Part shown: piece by piece, positions 15,599 to 24,724 of the stretch
Numbering within the stretch: position 1 is the stretch's first letter
Layout: each line of letters opens with the position of its first letter
Translations under genes and position numbers: made by a program
Assembly (NCBI RefSeq): GCF_000336695.1
Contig: NZ_AOMC01000074.1
Location: 23,189-87,049 of the forward strand
DNA from: Halococcus morrhuae DSM 1307
GTDB lineage: Archaea; Halobacteriota; Halobacteria; Halobacteriales; Halococcaceae
Reading direction: 5' to 3'
Length of the DNA stretch: 63,861 nucleotides
The notes under the pieces: generated by a model
What the model saw: the letters and a program-made list of their open reading frames with translations, nothing else
Database searches by the model: none
What the model was told of the DNA's origin: nothing

Positions 15599-17386
15599 TC
15601 AGACGTGCTCGGCGAGGAAGTCGGCGATCGCGGTGTAGGCTTCGATGCGATTGTCGCGCTTGACGATGCCGTGGCCCTCGTCGTCGAAGATCAGTGTTTC
15701 GACGGGAACGCGCTCGCCGACGCGCGCGGCGACCTGCTCGGCCTCGCCGACGGGCACTCGTGGGTCGTTCTCGCCGTGCAGGACGAACAGCGGCGCGTCG
15801 ATGCGATCGATGCTGTTGAGCGGACTGATCGATTCGAGGAGTTCGCGGTCATCCGCCAGCGAGCCGTATTCGGCCTCGCGCAGCGCGCGCCGCCAGGAGC
15901 CGGTGTTTTCGAGAAAGGTCGTGAAATCCGCGATGCCGACGATGTCTACACCGGCGGCCCACAGGTCGGGATACTCGGTGAGCGACGCGAGCGTCATGAA
16001 CCCACCATACGAACCCCCCATCACCGCGATGCGTTCCGGATCGACGGCCGAGTGCTCGTGGAGCCAGGCGACGCCGCGCTCGATGTCGGCGACCGAATCC
16101 ATCCGCTTGTCCCGGTCGTCGAGATGCGTGTAGGCCTTCCCGTAGCCCGTTGAACCGCGCACGTTCGGCTCGAAGACCGCGTAGCCAGCGTCAAGGAGAT
16201 ACTGCGTGACGGGGCTGAACGAGGGCCGGCGCTGGCTCTCGGGTCCCCCGTGGATGTCGACGACGACCGGCGTTGCGCCCTCCTCGGCGTCCGCCGGCAG
16301 CGAGAAGAAGGCTGGAATCTCACGGCCGTCGAAGCTCTCGTACCGGACGAGTTCCGGCGTACGGAAGGATTCGCGATCGAGACCCGCAGTCGAGGCGTTC
16401 GTCCAGCGCTCGCTCTCGCCCGTCTCGACATCGACGACGTGAACGTTCGTGTTCTCGCGACGACCGGTGACGGTGACGGCGAAGCGCCCGGCGTCGGCGT
16501 CGAAGGCGATGCCGCCGGCGACGCCCTCCGGGAGATCGGGCGCTGGGAACTCCTCGATCCCGCCGTCGGTGAGTCGGCCAACGGTGAGCTCGGTGTAGCC
16601 GTCGACGTTGCGTGCGTACACCAGTCGGCCGGTGTCCTCGTCGAGCGTGATTCCCTCGACGTTCCAGCCGTCGCCGTCGGCCACGATTTCGAGGTCGCCG
16701 GTGGCGAGATCGAGTCTGGCGAGCGAGAGCGTGTCGGACTCACGGTCGGTCACGAGATAGAGCGCGTCGCCGGCCGGGCTCCAAGAGGGATCGAGAAATC
16801 GCACGTTACCGTCGTGTGGTGTGACGTGTTCGATCTCCTGAGTGTCGAGATCGAGCACGTGAAGATCCTGATCGAAGCTCGACTGCGATTCGCTCACGAG
16901 CAGTCGGTCGTCGCTCGGCGAGAACCCCGCGACCGTGAGCCAGCCGTCGCCCTCGTGGACGCGCGTGGCGTCGTCACCGGTCTCTGTGCGTCCCTGCGTG
17001 TAGACGTCGAAGACGGACTTGTCACGTCGGTTGGCGGCGAAGGCGAAGCGTTCGCCGTCGTGGCTCCAGCCGCCCCAGCGATGCTTCGTGTCGGGATCGT
17101 CGGTGAGCGGTTGGATCTCGCCATCCGGGGCGAGCCGGAAGAGCTGTGCGCGCTCGTTGCCGCCTTCGTCCATGCCGAAGATCAGCTCCTCACGCTCGGG
17201 CGAGAACGCGACGGTAGTGACGCGCTCGTCGGAGAAGGTTCGCTGATCGGGCCACCGGCCGGGCTCCGAGAGCGACCAGACCTGTGGCGTACCTGTCGCG
17301 TCGAACAGGAAGGCGAGATCGCCGGCGGGCGAAAAGCTCGCGCCGTAGGCGCTACGGACGTTGAGATACCGTTCGATCGATCGCAT
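15599..17386 (-). CDS. S9-family peptidase (prolyl oligopeptidase/acylaminoacyl peptidase type)
   Basis: A 595-residue serine peptidase. An N-terminal beta-propeller of TolB-like blades (FSPAGDLAFLFD, FSPEREELIFG, WSPAGDALYLV) covers about residues 1-340. The C-terminal alpha/beta hydrolase domain carries GGSYGGF with the nucleophile Ser, Asp in GENDPRVP, and His in DEGHGI. There is no signal peptide, so it is cytoplasmic peptide turnover. The ATG at 17386 (MRSIERYLNVR) is preferred over one at 17440, because sequence upstream of it is not family-like. Confidence 0.9.
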   Translation of the reverse strand: MRSIERYLNVRSAYGASFSPAGDLAFLFDATGTPQVWSLSEPGRWPDQRTFSDERVTTVAFSPEREELIFGMDEGGNERAQLFRLAPDGEIQPLTDDPDTKHRWGGWSHDGERFAFAANRRDKSVFDVYTQGRTETGDDATRVHEGDGWLTVAGFSPSDDRLLVSESQSSFDQDLHVLDLDTQEIEHVTPHDGNVRFLDPSWSPAGDALYLVTDRESDTLSLARLDLATGDLEIVADGDGWNVEGITLDEDTGRLVYARNVDGYTELTVGRLTDGGIEEFPAPDLPEGVAGGIAFDADAGRFAVTVTGRRENTNVHVVDVETGESERWTNASTAGLDRESFRTPELVRYESFDGREIPAFFSLPADAEEGATPVVVDIHGGPESQRRPSFSPVTQYLLDAGYAVFEPNVRGSTGYGKAYTHLDDRDKRMDSVADIERGVAWLHEHSAVDPERIAVMGGSYGGFMTLASLTEYPDLWAAGVDIVGIADFTTFLENTGSWRRALREAEYGSLADDRELLESISPLNSIDRIDAPLFVLHGENDPRVPVGEAEQVAARVGERVPVETLIFDDEGHGIVKRDNRIEAYTAIADFLAEHV

Positions 17387-17525
17387 GCCGTTCGGTTCCG
17401 CAGTCGGGCGCAAATCCCTTCGGGTCGCGGCGGCGCACACCTGTTCTCACGGAAAACTCGTCAGCAGAGTACCAGTAAACGAACGGAGAAGACAGATAAG
17501 GCAACGGCCCCTATCGACGGCGACC

Positions 17526-18614
17526 GTGATCGAACCGGGACCGGAATCGGATTCGGGGTTGCTCGACCGCGAGGAGCTCTCGAACGTCGAGAAGTGGTTA
17601 GCGCCGGCCGTCGGCGTCGTCGTCGTGCTCGTCCTGCTGGCCGGCGTGGGCTTTCTCGTCACCGACTATCTCGGCGGCACTCCGAGCGGCCCGGACGACG
17701 CTGACCGCGCTGGCGTCGCCGCCCCGGGGAACAACACGACGACCGCGGCGACCACCACGAACGCCACGGCGACGACCGCCCAGCCGACCGCGACGACCGC
17801 GGCGACCACCACGACAGCCACGCCGACCCCAACACCGACGGCAACTGATACGCCGACGGACACACCGACCGAGACGGAAACCCCGACGCCGACCGAAACC
17901 GATACAGAAACACCGACCGCGACGCCAACGCCGGAACCGACGGCCACGGCGACGCCGACGTCCGAGGCGACCGAAACGCCGACGGAGACGCCCACGCCAA
18001 CCCCGACGCCGACCGAAACGGCAACCCCCACGGAAACGCCGACGGCAACCGAAACGCCGACGCCAACTGATACGCCGCCACCGGAGGCGGCCGCCCAGAG
18101 TGCGACGGAGACGACCTCCCAAACGACGACCGACGAACCGACGACCGAAGCCGAAACCCAAACCGCGACGAGTTCTGCGACGACCACGACCTCAACAGCG
18201 ACGGCCACGGACGCGCCGACAGCGGAGGCGACCGAAACGCCGACGCCGACCGACACGCCACCGCCGGAGACGGACAGCCAACGCGCGAGCGAATCCACCG
18301 AATCATCGAGCGAAACCCCGACCGACGAACCAACGACCGAGACGCCGACCGAAACCCCTTCTCCGACGGAAACGTCGACCGCGACGCCGACTTCGACGCC
18401 AACCGCAACTCAAACTCCGACAGCTACCGCGGCCGAGACATCAACGCCAACTCCGACTGACTCGGCAGCGACGGCTGCGACTGCCGAGACGGTGAGTCAG
18501 ACAGCAGAACCGACGACGCAGACGGCGGAGCCAACAGCGGAACGCACGACGACAGCAACGCAGACGGCGACCGCAACCACGACCGCGACGCGTAGTTCCG
18601 CAACGGCAGCCTAA
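17526..18614 (+). CDS. Membrane-anchored Thr/Pro-rich mucin-like stalk protein
   Basis: About 362 residues if read from the GTG at 17526 ([11 protein letters not shown]). A short acidic cytoplasmic head is followed by one transmembrane helix (about residues 22-42). Beyond residue 60 nearly everything is Thr, Pro, Ala, Glu and Ser in TPTPT-like runs, with a few NTT/NAT sequons. No folded domain is visible. It is probably a glycosylated extracellular stalk or spacer. The codon pattern produces imperfect CCGACG-like repeats, so length may vary between strains. The gene converges on folCP with a 4-base overlap of the two ends. Confidence 0.6.
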   Translation: MIEPGPESDSGLLDREELSNVEKWLAPAVGVVVVLVLLAGVGFLVTDYLGGTPSGPDDADRAGVAAPGNNTTTAATTTNATATTAQPTATTAATTTTATPTPTPTATDTPTDTPTETETPTPTETDTETPTATPTPEPTATATPTSEATETPTETPTPTPTPTETATPTETPTATETPTPTDTPPPEAAAQSATETTSQTTTDEPTTEAETQTATSSATTTTSTATATDAPTAEATETPTPTDTPPPETDSQRASESTESSSETPTDEPTTETPTETPSPTETSTATPTSTPTATQTPTATAAETSTPTPTDSAATAATAETVSQTAEPTTQTAEPTAERTTTATQTATATTTATRSSATAA

Positions 18615-21058
18615 TGATGTGAGCCATCGAATTCGTTCGGCGCGTTCGCCGCCTCGCTGACGCCGACGGCAGCGACGCTCTCGGCGACGTCGTGGACGCG
18701 GACGATGTCCGCACCACGCTCGGCGGCCAGCGCGCTCGCAGCCACCGTCGCCGACAGGCGATCGTTCGCCTCGCTGCCGACGAGATCGAACATCGACTTG
18801 TGCGAGTGACCGAACAGGATCGGGCAGTCGAGCGCGCGGAACTCGGCTAGACGGTCGAGGATCGCGAAGTTTTCCCGCTTGCTCTTGCCGAAGCCGATGC
18901 CGGGATCGACGATGATCTGCTCGCGGTCGAGGCCCGCCTTCTCGGCGAGCAGCACGCGCTCGCGCAGTTCGCGGATCGTGTCCCCGACCACGTCGTCGTA
19001 TTCGGGAGTCGAGTCGGGATCGACGGGTGCGTCGATGCTGTGCATCACGACGAGCGGGCAGTCGTAGTCGGCGGCGACGAACCGCATCTCCGGATCATCG
19101 AGCCCCGTGACGTCGTTGATGATGTCCGCGCCGGCACCGAGCGCCGCGCGCGCGACCGCCGCCTTCCGGGTGTCGATCGAGACGAGAGCGTCGAACTCCG
19201 CGATGCGCTCGATGACGGGAACTATCCGGTCGCACTCCTCCTCGTCCGAGACGGGTTCCGCGCCGGGGCGGGTGCTCTCGCCACCCACGTCGATGATGTC
19301 GACGCCTTCGTCGACCATCGTCTCGGCCTGCCGGACCGCTGCCTCCGTAGTATCGAACTCGCCGCCGTCGTGGAAGCTGTCGGGCGTCACGTTCAGAATT
19401 CCCATCACCGCCGTCCCCTCCTCCCAGGGGTAGCCCCGTACCTCCGGACTGACACCGATCGAGAGCGCCTCACGGATGTCGTCGGCGAGCGGTGCCAACC
19501 CGTAGGGCTGGCCGGCGAGTTTCTCGGTGAGACGTTTGAACTGCGCGAGCGTGGCGAGCATGAGCACGTCGAGCGATTCCTCGTCCTGATCGTTGAGCCC
19601 CGAGATCGAACACTCGCCGCCGAGCGAGAGCAGTTCCTCCTTGAGATACTGTGCCTGTCGCGGGCGCACGCGGGTCTTCAGCGCTCGATGGACGGCCTTG
19701 CCGCGCATCCGATAGGCCCCCGCGTCGGTCACGTGCGTCCCCTTGATCGCGCGCCGGGCGTCGTCGAGTCCGTCGATCTCCTTGGGGACGTCGAGGCGAC
19801 TCCAGCGCGTCCGTGCCTCGCGGACGACATAAAGTGAACCGCAGACGAGCACGCAGTCGTCCGGCTCGGTGGCATCGAGAGCGGTCTGGAGCGCGTCGGT
19901 GACGTCGCTGCTGGTCTCGACGCGACTGTCGTCGAACACCTCCGCGAGAACTGCGTTGTCCTCGGCGCGCGGGACGTCCGGCCGACAGGCGACGACGTGC
20001 TCGGGCGTCGGCAGCGCGTCGACCATTCCCCGGTGGTCCTTGTCCGCGAGCGCGCCGAACACGAGATGAAGGTTCTCGAAGTCGAACTCGTCGAGCGTGT
20101 CGGCGAGGCGCTCGCATGCACCAGGGTTGTGTGCACCGTCGAGCACCACCAATGGATCGCGTTCGAGAACTTCGAACCGACCGGGCCAGTAGGCCGCGCG
20201 CAACCCGCGCGCGAGCGCTTCCTCGCCACACTCGACGTCGAACTCATCGGTGACCTGTCGGGAGAGCGCCGCCGCGATGCCAGCGTTCTCGGCCTGATGA
20301 GCTCCAAGCAGGGAGAGTCGGGTCTCGACGGTCCAGTCCGCACCAGAGAGGCGAATAGCGTTCTCGACGCCCGTTCGGCCCTCGTGCGTTACCGAGACGT
20401 CACCATCCGGACCGACCGTCACGGCGTCGCCGGCGCTCTCATCGATGGCCGCGCGCGCGTCGCCGGTTGCGGCGGTCACGATATCGTTTTCGCGGGGCGC
20501 GACGGTGGCCATGTCGCGGCCGATCTCTCCAACCGTGTCGCCGAGCATGTCGGTGTGTTCGAGCGTGACGCTGGTGATGGCGCTGGCCACCGGATCGACG
20601 ACGCTGGTCGCGTCGTAGCGCCCGCCGAGACCGACTTCGAGCACGGCGACGTCGACCGACTGGCGGTGGAACTCCCACAGCGCCATCCCGGTGAGCACCT
20701 CGAAAAAGGTGGGTGCATCGCCGTCGGCGGCCCGATCCAGGACGTAAGGGCGGATCGTTGCGACGTAGTCGGCGAGCGCGCTCTCGGTGATCATGCGGCC
20801 GTCGACACGGACGCGCTCGCGGACGGAATCGAGATGTGGCGAGGTGTAGAGACCGACGTCGAGCCCCGCTTCTCGGAGCACTGATGCGACCATCCTGGCC
20901 GTGCTCCCCTTGCCATTGGAACCGGCGATCTGGACGAACGCGATCCCCTCGTGTGGATCGTCGAGAACGGAGAGCAGGTCGTCGGTGGCGTCCAGGCCCG
21001 GGCGGGGCGGATACCGACGCAGGTCGAAGAGGAAGTTTGCCGCCTCGTGGAACTCCAT
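18611..21058 (-). CDS. folCP: Bifunctional folylpolyglutamate/dihydrofolate synthase - dihydropteroate synthase
   Basis: An 815-residue fusion. The N-terminal FolC domain (to about residue 420) has the P-loop GSNGKGSTA near residue 44 and YTSPHLDSVRERV. The C-terminal FolP domain has GILNVTPDSFHDGGEF, DVGGESTRPGAEPVS, GFGKSKRENF and GHSHKSM. Between them, about 100 residues (YLKEELLSLGGEC to EKLAGQPYGL) resemble the N-terminal extension of long bacterial dihydropteroate synthases. FolC-FolP fusions are known in haloarchaea, where they make folates. The start is the ATG at 21058 (MEFHEAANF); a longer reading from 21118 is not family-like. Confidence 0.9.
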   Translation of the reverse strand: MEFHEAANFLFDLRRYPPRPGLDATDDLLSVLDDPHEGIAFVQIAGSNGKGSTARMVASVLREAGLDVGLYTSPHLDSVRERVRVDGRMITESALADYVATIRPYVLDRAADGDAPTFFEVLTGMALWEFHRQSVDVAVLEVGLGGRYDATSVVDPVASAITSVTLEHTDMLGDTVGEIGRDMATVAPRENDIVTAATGDARAAIDESAGDAVTVGPDGDVSVTHEGRTGVENAIRLSGADWTVETRLSLLGAHQAENAGIAAALSRQVTDEFDVECGEEALARGLRAAYWPGRFEVLERDPLVVLDGAHNPGACERLADTLDEFDFENLHLVFGALADKDHRGMVDALPTPEHVVACRPDVPRAEDNAVLAEVFDDSRVETSSDVTDALQTALDATEPDDCVLVCGSLYVVREARTRWSRLDVPKEIDGLDDARRAIKGTHVTDAGAYRMRGKAVHRALKTRVRPRQAQYLKEELLSLGGECSISGLNDQDEESLDVLMLATLAQFKRLTEKLAGQPYGLAPLADDIREALSIGVSPEVRGYPWEEGTAVMGILNVTPDSFHDGGEFDTTEAAVRQAETMVDEGVDIIDVGGESTRPGAEPVSDEEECDRIVPVIERIAEFDALVSIDTRKAAVARAALGAGADIINDVTGLDDPEMRFVAADYDCPLVVMHSIDAPVDPDSTPEYDDVVGDTIRELRERVLLAEKAGLDREQIIVDPGIGFGKSKRENFAILDRLAEFRALDCPILFGHSHKSMFDLVGSEANDRLSATVAASALAAERGADIVRVHDVAESVAAVGVSEAANAPNEFDGSHH

Positions 21059-21187
21059 ATCTGACACCGGTGGGGCCGTGGTTTGAGCGTATCGGACGTT
21101 CCCGTTCACCGCTCGCACGACGACCGCCGCCGATATGGAAAACAGTGTTCACTACGACAGGCCGTTTTCCGTCGCAACGTGGCGGGA

Positions 21188-22036
21188 TCAGCAGTACGTC
21201 GATAGCGCCTCGTAGGCTTCGCTGGCGGCTCTGTCCGGTTCGTCGGGATAGGTGTAGAGTTCGAGCGTGGCGAACCCCTCGTAGCCGATCCCGTCAAGCG
21301 CGTCGAAGATCGCCCGGAAATCGAGATCGCCCTTGCCGGGGATGCGGTGGTAGTGTTTGCCGCGGACACCACCGACGATGTCCTCCAGATGGACGCCCGT
21401 GATGTGGCCCGCACACCGCCGGATCGCCTCCGCAGGATTCTCCCCGTAGACGGCCGCGTGGCCGACGTCGAGGTTGACGCCGAGCGCCTCGTAACCGACG
21501 TCCTCGATCAGTTCCAGGACCTCTTCAGTACACTCGACGAGCAGTTCGGGTTCGTATTCGATCCCCACCTCGACGTCGTGCTCGGCGGCGTATTCACAGA
21601 TCGTCCCGAGCGAGTCGAGCAGGTACTCGTAGGCCTGGTCCGGTTGATTTCCTGGCAGCGGGCGACCGGTGGCCAGACAGATCGCGGGCGCACCGACCTC
21701 GTCGGCGAGGTCGATAGCTCGCTTCGTGTAGTCGATACGCCACTCCCTCCCCTCGTCGTCGGCGGTGACGACGCTCGGGTCGAAAAAGGACGACGGCGGT
21801 GCATCGTCGTAGTAGCCCGTCGCGGTGTTCGCGTTGACGTTCGAAACGGCCAGCCCGGTGCTGTCGAGCGTATTCGACAGCTCTTCTCGATCGTCCTCGC
21901 CGAAATCGGGGAAGTAGGCGTGTGGCTCGTCACCTAAAATCTCGACGCCAGCGTAGCCGTGCTCGGCGATGCGTTCGACCGCGTCCGGCAGCGCGTGGCG
22001 CGTGTAGGCGTTCGTCGAAAATGCCAGTTCGACCAT
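21188..22036 (-). CDS. Sugar phosphate isomerase/epimerase, EboE-like TIM barrel (copy 2)
   Basis: A 282-residue AP-endonuclease-2-type TIM barrel starting MVELAFSTNAYTR. Metal-site landmarks are Glu in GIEYEPELLVE, Asp/His in NLDVGHAAV, HLEDI and the last-strand Glu in TLELYTYP. It is a paralogue of the gene at 23007-23837, sharing the motifs HLEDI, GY(D/E)GF and VELYxY. It lies 42 bp after the UbiA-type gene on the same strand, the last gene of the four-gene ebo-like run. The reaction is unknown; cyclitol or sugar isomerisation, epimerisation or dehydration is the family norm. An upstream ATG at 22066 is less likely. Confidence 0.75.
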   Translation of the reverse strand: MVELAFSTNAYTRHALPDAVERIAEHGYAGVEILGDEPHAYFPDFGEDDREELSNTLDSTGLAVSNVNANTATGYYDDAPPSSFFDPSVVTADDEGREWRIDYTKRAIDLADEVGAPAICLATGRPLPGNQPDQAYEYLLDSLGTICEYAAEHDVEVGIEYEPELLVECTEEVLELIEDVGYEALGVNLDVGHAAVYGENPAEAIRRCAGHITGVHLEDIVGGVRGKHYHRIPGKGDLDFRAIFDALDGIGYEGFATLELYTYPDEPDRAASEAYEALSTYC

Positions 22037-22078
22037 GGCGAAGGCAGGGCCGGCCTCCCGAAACACCTTCCGACGATG

Positions 22079-23020
22079 TTACGAGACGTCGAACAGACGG
22101 GAGAGGCCGACTGCGGGGATGAGAAAGACGAGGACGGCGAGTGCCCACTCGACGCCCGCGAGCGCCGCGAACGCCCCATCGAGCACGACGAGCGCGAGGA
22201 TACAGGTCCCGACCGCCGGGCCGACGGTATCGGGTCGGGGAGTCGCGTACGCCGGCCCGAGCGCGCGCCCAGTCCAGACCAGGAAGCCACCAGTGAGTCC
22301 GACCGCGAACGCGGTCCGGACGAGCGACGGCCCGGTCGTCACGACCGCCGCGAGCACGCCGAGAACGGCCAGCAACACGCCCGCGGCCGCCGCCGCGACC
22401 GCACCGCGCTCGGTCGTCGTCGCCTCGTTGTCGGCCATGTACGTCACGGCAGCGATATACAGCGCGATGGCGACCGGGATCGCGAGCGCCCACGCGGGAA
22501 GCGGGGCTGTCGCCGCCGTCGCCCCCGCCGCCGTACCGAGCAGTACGTCGAGCCCGCGCGCGCTACCCATCGCGAGAAATCCGGCAGGGCTTCCCTTGAG
22601 AACGCCGTCATAGAGCGCGATGACGGTCGCAAGCGCTGCCGCGAACAGCCCGGCTCGTGGTCCGGCGGCCCCGAGCGCGACGAGAACACCGCCGATCAGC
22701 AGCGTCGCGCCGAGCGCGCCCGCCGTCCGACGTGGAATCCTGCCCGATGGGATCGGTCGTTCCGGTCGCTCGCGCGCGTCGATCGCCGCGTCGAAGTAGT
22801 CGTTCAGCGTCGTGCCGCCGGCGTACAGCAACATCGACGCGACCGCGAGCCCGGCGAGTGCAGGTATCGAAACCGTCGTTCCTGTGGCGGCGACGAGCGC
22901 ACCACCGAGCAGGATATCTGGTGGGGTGCTGAAGAGGTTCGGAACGCGCACCAGCGCTGCGTAGGCTGCGAGTTTCCCGCGCGAGTCGGCCTCGCGCGCG
23001 GCTCCCTCAGACCCACCCAC
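22079..23020 (-). CDS. UbiA-family prenyltransferase, EboC-like
   Basis: A 313-residue polytopic membrane protein with about eight or nine transmembrane helices. The first Asp-rich motif is NDYFDAAID at residues 73-81, followed by ARERPERPIPSGR, the prenyl-diphosphate Mg site of UbiA enzymes. The second motif region reads YDGVLKGSPAGFLAMGSARGLDVLLG, close to the EboC-type pattern rather than to menaquinone, heme or archaeol synthases. The start overlaps the preceding isomerase gene by 14 bases. Neighbours suggest that the prenyl acceptor or transported product is a cyclitol or related polar compound; this is inference. Confidence 0.8.
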   Translation of the reverse strand: MGGSEGAAREADSRGKLAAYAALVRVPNLFSTPPDILLGGALVAATGTTVSIPALAGLAVASMLLYAGGTTLNDYFDAAIDARERPERPIPSGRIPRRTAGALGATLLIGGVLVALGAAGPRAGLFAAALATVIALYDGVLKGSPAGFLAMGSARGLDVLLGTAAGATAATAPLPAWALAIPVAIALYIAAVTYMADNEATTTERGAVAAAAAGVLLAVLGVLAAVVTTGPSLVRTAFAVGLTGGFLVWTGRALGPAYATPRPDTVGPAVGTCILALVVLDGAFAALAGVEWALAVLVFLIPAVGLSRLFDVS

Positions 23021-23837
23021 CGTCTTCGAGGTAGGCCATCGCCTCGCGGGCGGTCTCGGCCGCCGTCTCCTCGTACGGGTAGAGCTCGACCGTCACGAAC
23101 CCGTCGTAGCCTCGCGAATCGAGCGCACTGAGGAACTCGCCGATCGGTAGCGCGCCGTCGCCGAGTTGGGTGTGTTCGTGGCGGCGATTCTCGGGGATGT
23201 CCTCAAGATGAACGTGATCGACGTACTCGGCGAGCCGATCGAACGCTGCCACGGGATTCTCGCCGACGCTGAACAGGTGGCCAGCGTCGAAGTTGCAGCG
23301 AATCCGGGGATGGTCGATGCGCTCGGCGAACTCTAAGAATTCCTCCGAAGTCTCGATGAGCAGGTCCGGTTCGGGTTCGACGTGCAGATCCACCCCTACC
23401 TCCTCGGCGATCGGCAGGACTGCTTCGAGGCTCTCGACGAACGTCTCGACCGCCCACTCGCGGGATTTTTCCTCCGGGATGGGGCCACCGGGTTCGATCG
23501 AGATGTAGTCGTGGTCGAGTTCGGCCGCCGTCCGAAGGGCAGCTTTCGTGTAATCGATGCGCTTCTGGCGGTAGTCCGTGTCCGGTTCGATGTAGGAGGG
23601 ATGGTGGAACCCCTCGATGGCCGTCAGCATGAACGCGTTGCAGTTGCCGATGGCGAGATCGTTCGCGTCGAGGGCTTGCCTGATCTCCTCGATATCGTCC
23701 TCGCTCGCGTCGGGCGGGTAGAGGTGGGGCTCGTCGAACAGCAGTTCGATGCCGTTGTAGCCCGCATCGGCGACGATCTCGATCGCCTCGCCTGCGTCAT
23801 ACTCGCGAAAGGCGTTCGCGGAGAAGCCGAACTTCAT
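23007..23837 (-). CDS. Sugar phosphate isomerase/epimerase, EboE-like TIM barrel (copy 1)
   Basis: A 276-residue TIM barrel beginning MKFGFSANAFREYDAGEAIE. Metal and substrate residues expected for the IolE/IolI/xylose-isomerase-like family appear as SIEPGGPI, HVEPEPDLLIE, NFDAGHLFS, VHLEDI and TVELYPY. The ATG at 23837 overlaps the stop of the TatD gene by 4 bases (ATGA). A much longer reading frame upstream is spurious. It is second in the eboB-eboE-eboC-like run. The exact substrate is unknown. Confidence 0.8.
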   Translation of the reverse strand: MKFGFSANAFREYDAGEAIEIVADAGYNGIELLFDEPHLYPPDASEDDIEEIRQALDANDLAIGNCNAFMLTAIEGFHHPSYIEPDTDYRQKRIDYTKAALRTAAELDHDYISIEPGGPIPEEKSREWAVETFVESLEAVLPIAEEVGVDLHVEPEPDLLIETSEEFLEFAERIDHPRIRCNFDAGHLFSVGENPVAAFDRLAEYVDHVHLEDIPENRRHEHTQLGDGALPIGEFLSALDSRGYDGFVTVELYPYEETAAETAREAMAYLEDGGWV

Positions 23838-24634
23838 CGTTCGTAGGTGAAGTTCGGCGACTGGTCGAAGAACTCGTAGGGGTTGTCGAAGACGACCTTC
23901 TTCACGTCCTCGCGATCCCAGCCCCGATCGAGCATCTTGTCGCGCGCCTTGGGGACCGCGAGCGGGTCCGAGGGGTCCCAGTCGGCGGCGCTGTTGAACA
24001 GCATCTTGTCGGTGCCGTACTCTTCGAGGAGGTCGATGGCCGCCTCGTCCTCGATCTTGCCGGGGTAGAGCGTGAACCCGACCCAGCAGTCCGTGGTGAG
24101 GGAGGTCTCGATCGTCTCTGCGGTGTTGTGGTCGATGACGATGCGTTCCTGGGTGACGCCCTCGTCTTCGATGATGTCGACGATGCGCTCGGTGCCCTCG
24201 GGTTTGTCCGTGTGAGGTGTGTGGATGATGACGGGGAGCTCGCGCTCCTCGGCCATCCGCAACTGGGTGCGGAACGCCCACTCCTCGTCGTCGGTGCCCT
24301 GGTCGAACCCGATCTCGCCGAGGCCGACGACGTTCTCGCGGTCGAGATACTCCGGCAGGCGATCGAGGACCTCCTCGGCCATCTCGCGGTAGTTCGCCTC
24401 CTTCGGTTCGAGGCCGATCGTTACATAGTGATCCATCCCGCCGGCGCGCTCGGCGCGCGCGGTCTCGAAGTCGATGATCTGCTCGAAGTAGTCGAAAAAC
24501 GAGCCCGCGTGCCGTTTGTCCGTACCGCTCCAGAACGCGGGTTCGATGCAGCACTCGATGCCGGCCCGACGCGCCCGTGCGTAGTCGTCGGCCGAGCGCG
24601 AGACCATGTGCATGTGCGGATCGATGATCTCCAT
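23834..24634 (-). CDS. TatD-family metal-dependent hydrolase, EboB-like
   Basis: A 266-residue amidohydrolase-fold protein. Metal ligands are HxH at residues 7 and 9 in IDPHMHMVSR, Glu in GLGEIGFDQG, His in VIIHTPH, His in VIDHNTA and Asp in SAADWDPSD. The N-terminal DPHMHMVSRSADDY and IEPAFWSG segments are, to my knowledge, characteristic of the EboB branch rather than of nuclease TatD. It is the first gene of the minus-strand operon, with a TATA-like element and a palindrome upstream. The reaction is unknown. Confidence 0.8.
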   Translation of the reverse strand: MEIIDPHMHMVSRSADDYARARRAGIECCIEPAFWSGTDKRHAGSFFDYFEQIIDFETARAERAGGMDHYVTIGLEPKEANYREMAEEVLDRLPEYLDRENVVGLGEIGFDQGTDDEEWAFRTQLRMAEERELPVIIHTPHTDKPEGTERIVDIIEDEGVTQERIVIDHNTAETIETSLTTDCWVGFTLYPGKIEDEAAIDLLEEYGTDKMLFNSAADWDPSDPLAVPKARDKMLDRGWDREDVKKVVFDNPYEFFDQSPNFTYER

Positions 24635-24663
24635 GTCCGCGAGTGGGTGCCGGACGCACTACT

Positions 24664-24680
24664 ATGTACTGATCGTACAT
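24664..24680. promoter_or_regulatory. Candidate operator palindrome before the ebo-like operon
   Basis: ATGTACTGATCGTACAT has perfect 6-bp arms around a 5-bp centre. It lies 30-46 bp upstream of the TatD start and overlaps the probable TATA/BRE region (TACATAGTA on the minus strand). A regulator bound here would block TBP/TFB loading. No matching copy was noticed before the divergent inositol-phosphate synthase gene. Confidence 0.5.
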
Positions 24681-24724
24681 TCTCGGGTCGCGATCCGACT
24701 CCCATTATGGCGGTTGGCGCGCGC

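Noticed and set aside
17820-18600. Repetitive CCGACG/ACGCCGAC pattern as a possible CRISPR or tandem array
   Set aside because: Spacing is irregular, there are no unique spacers, and the pattern follows from Thr/Pro/Glu codons in an open frame.
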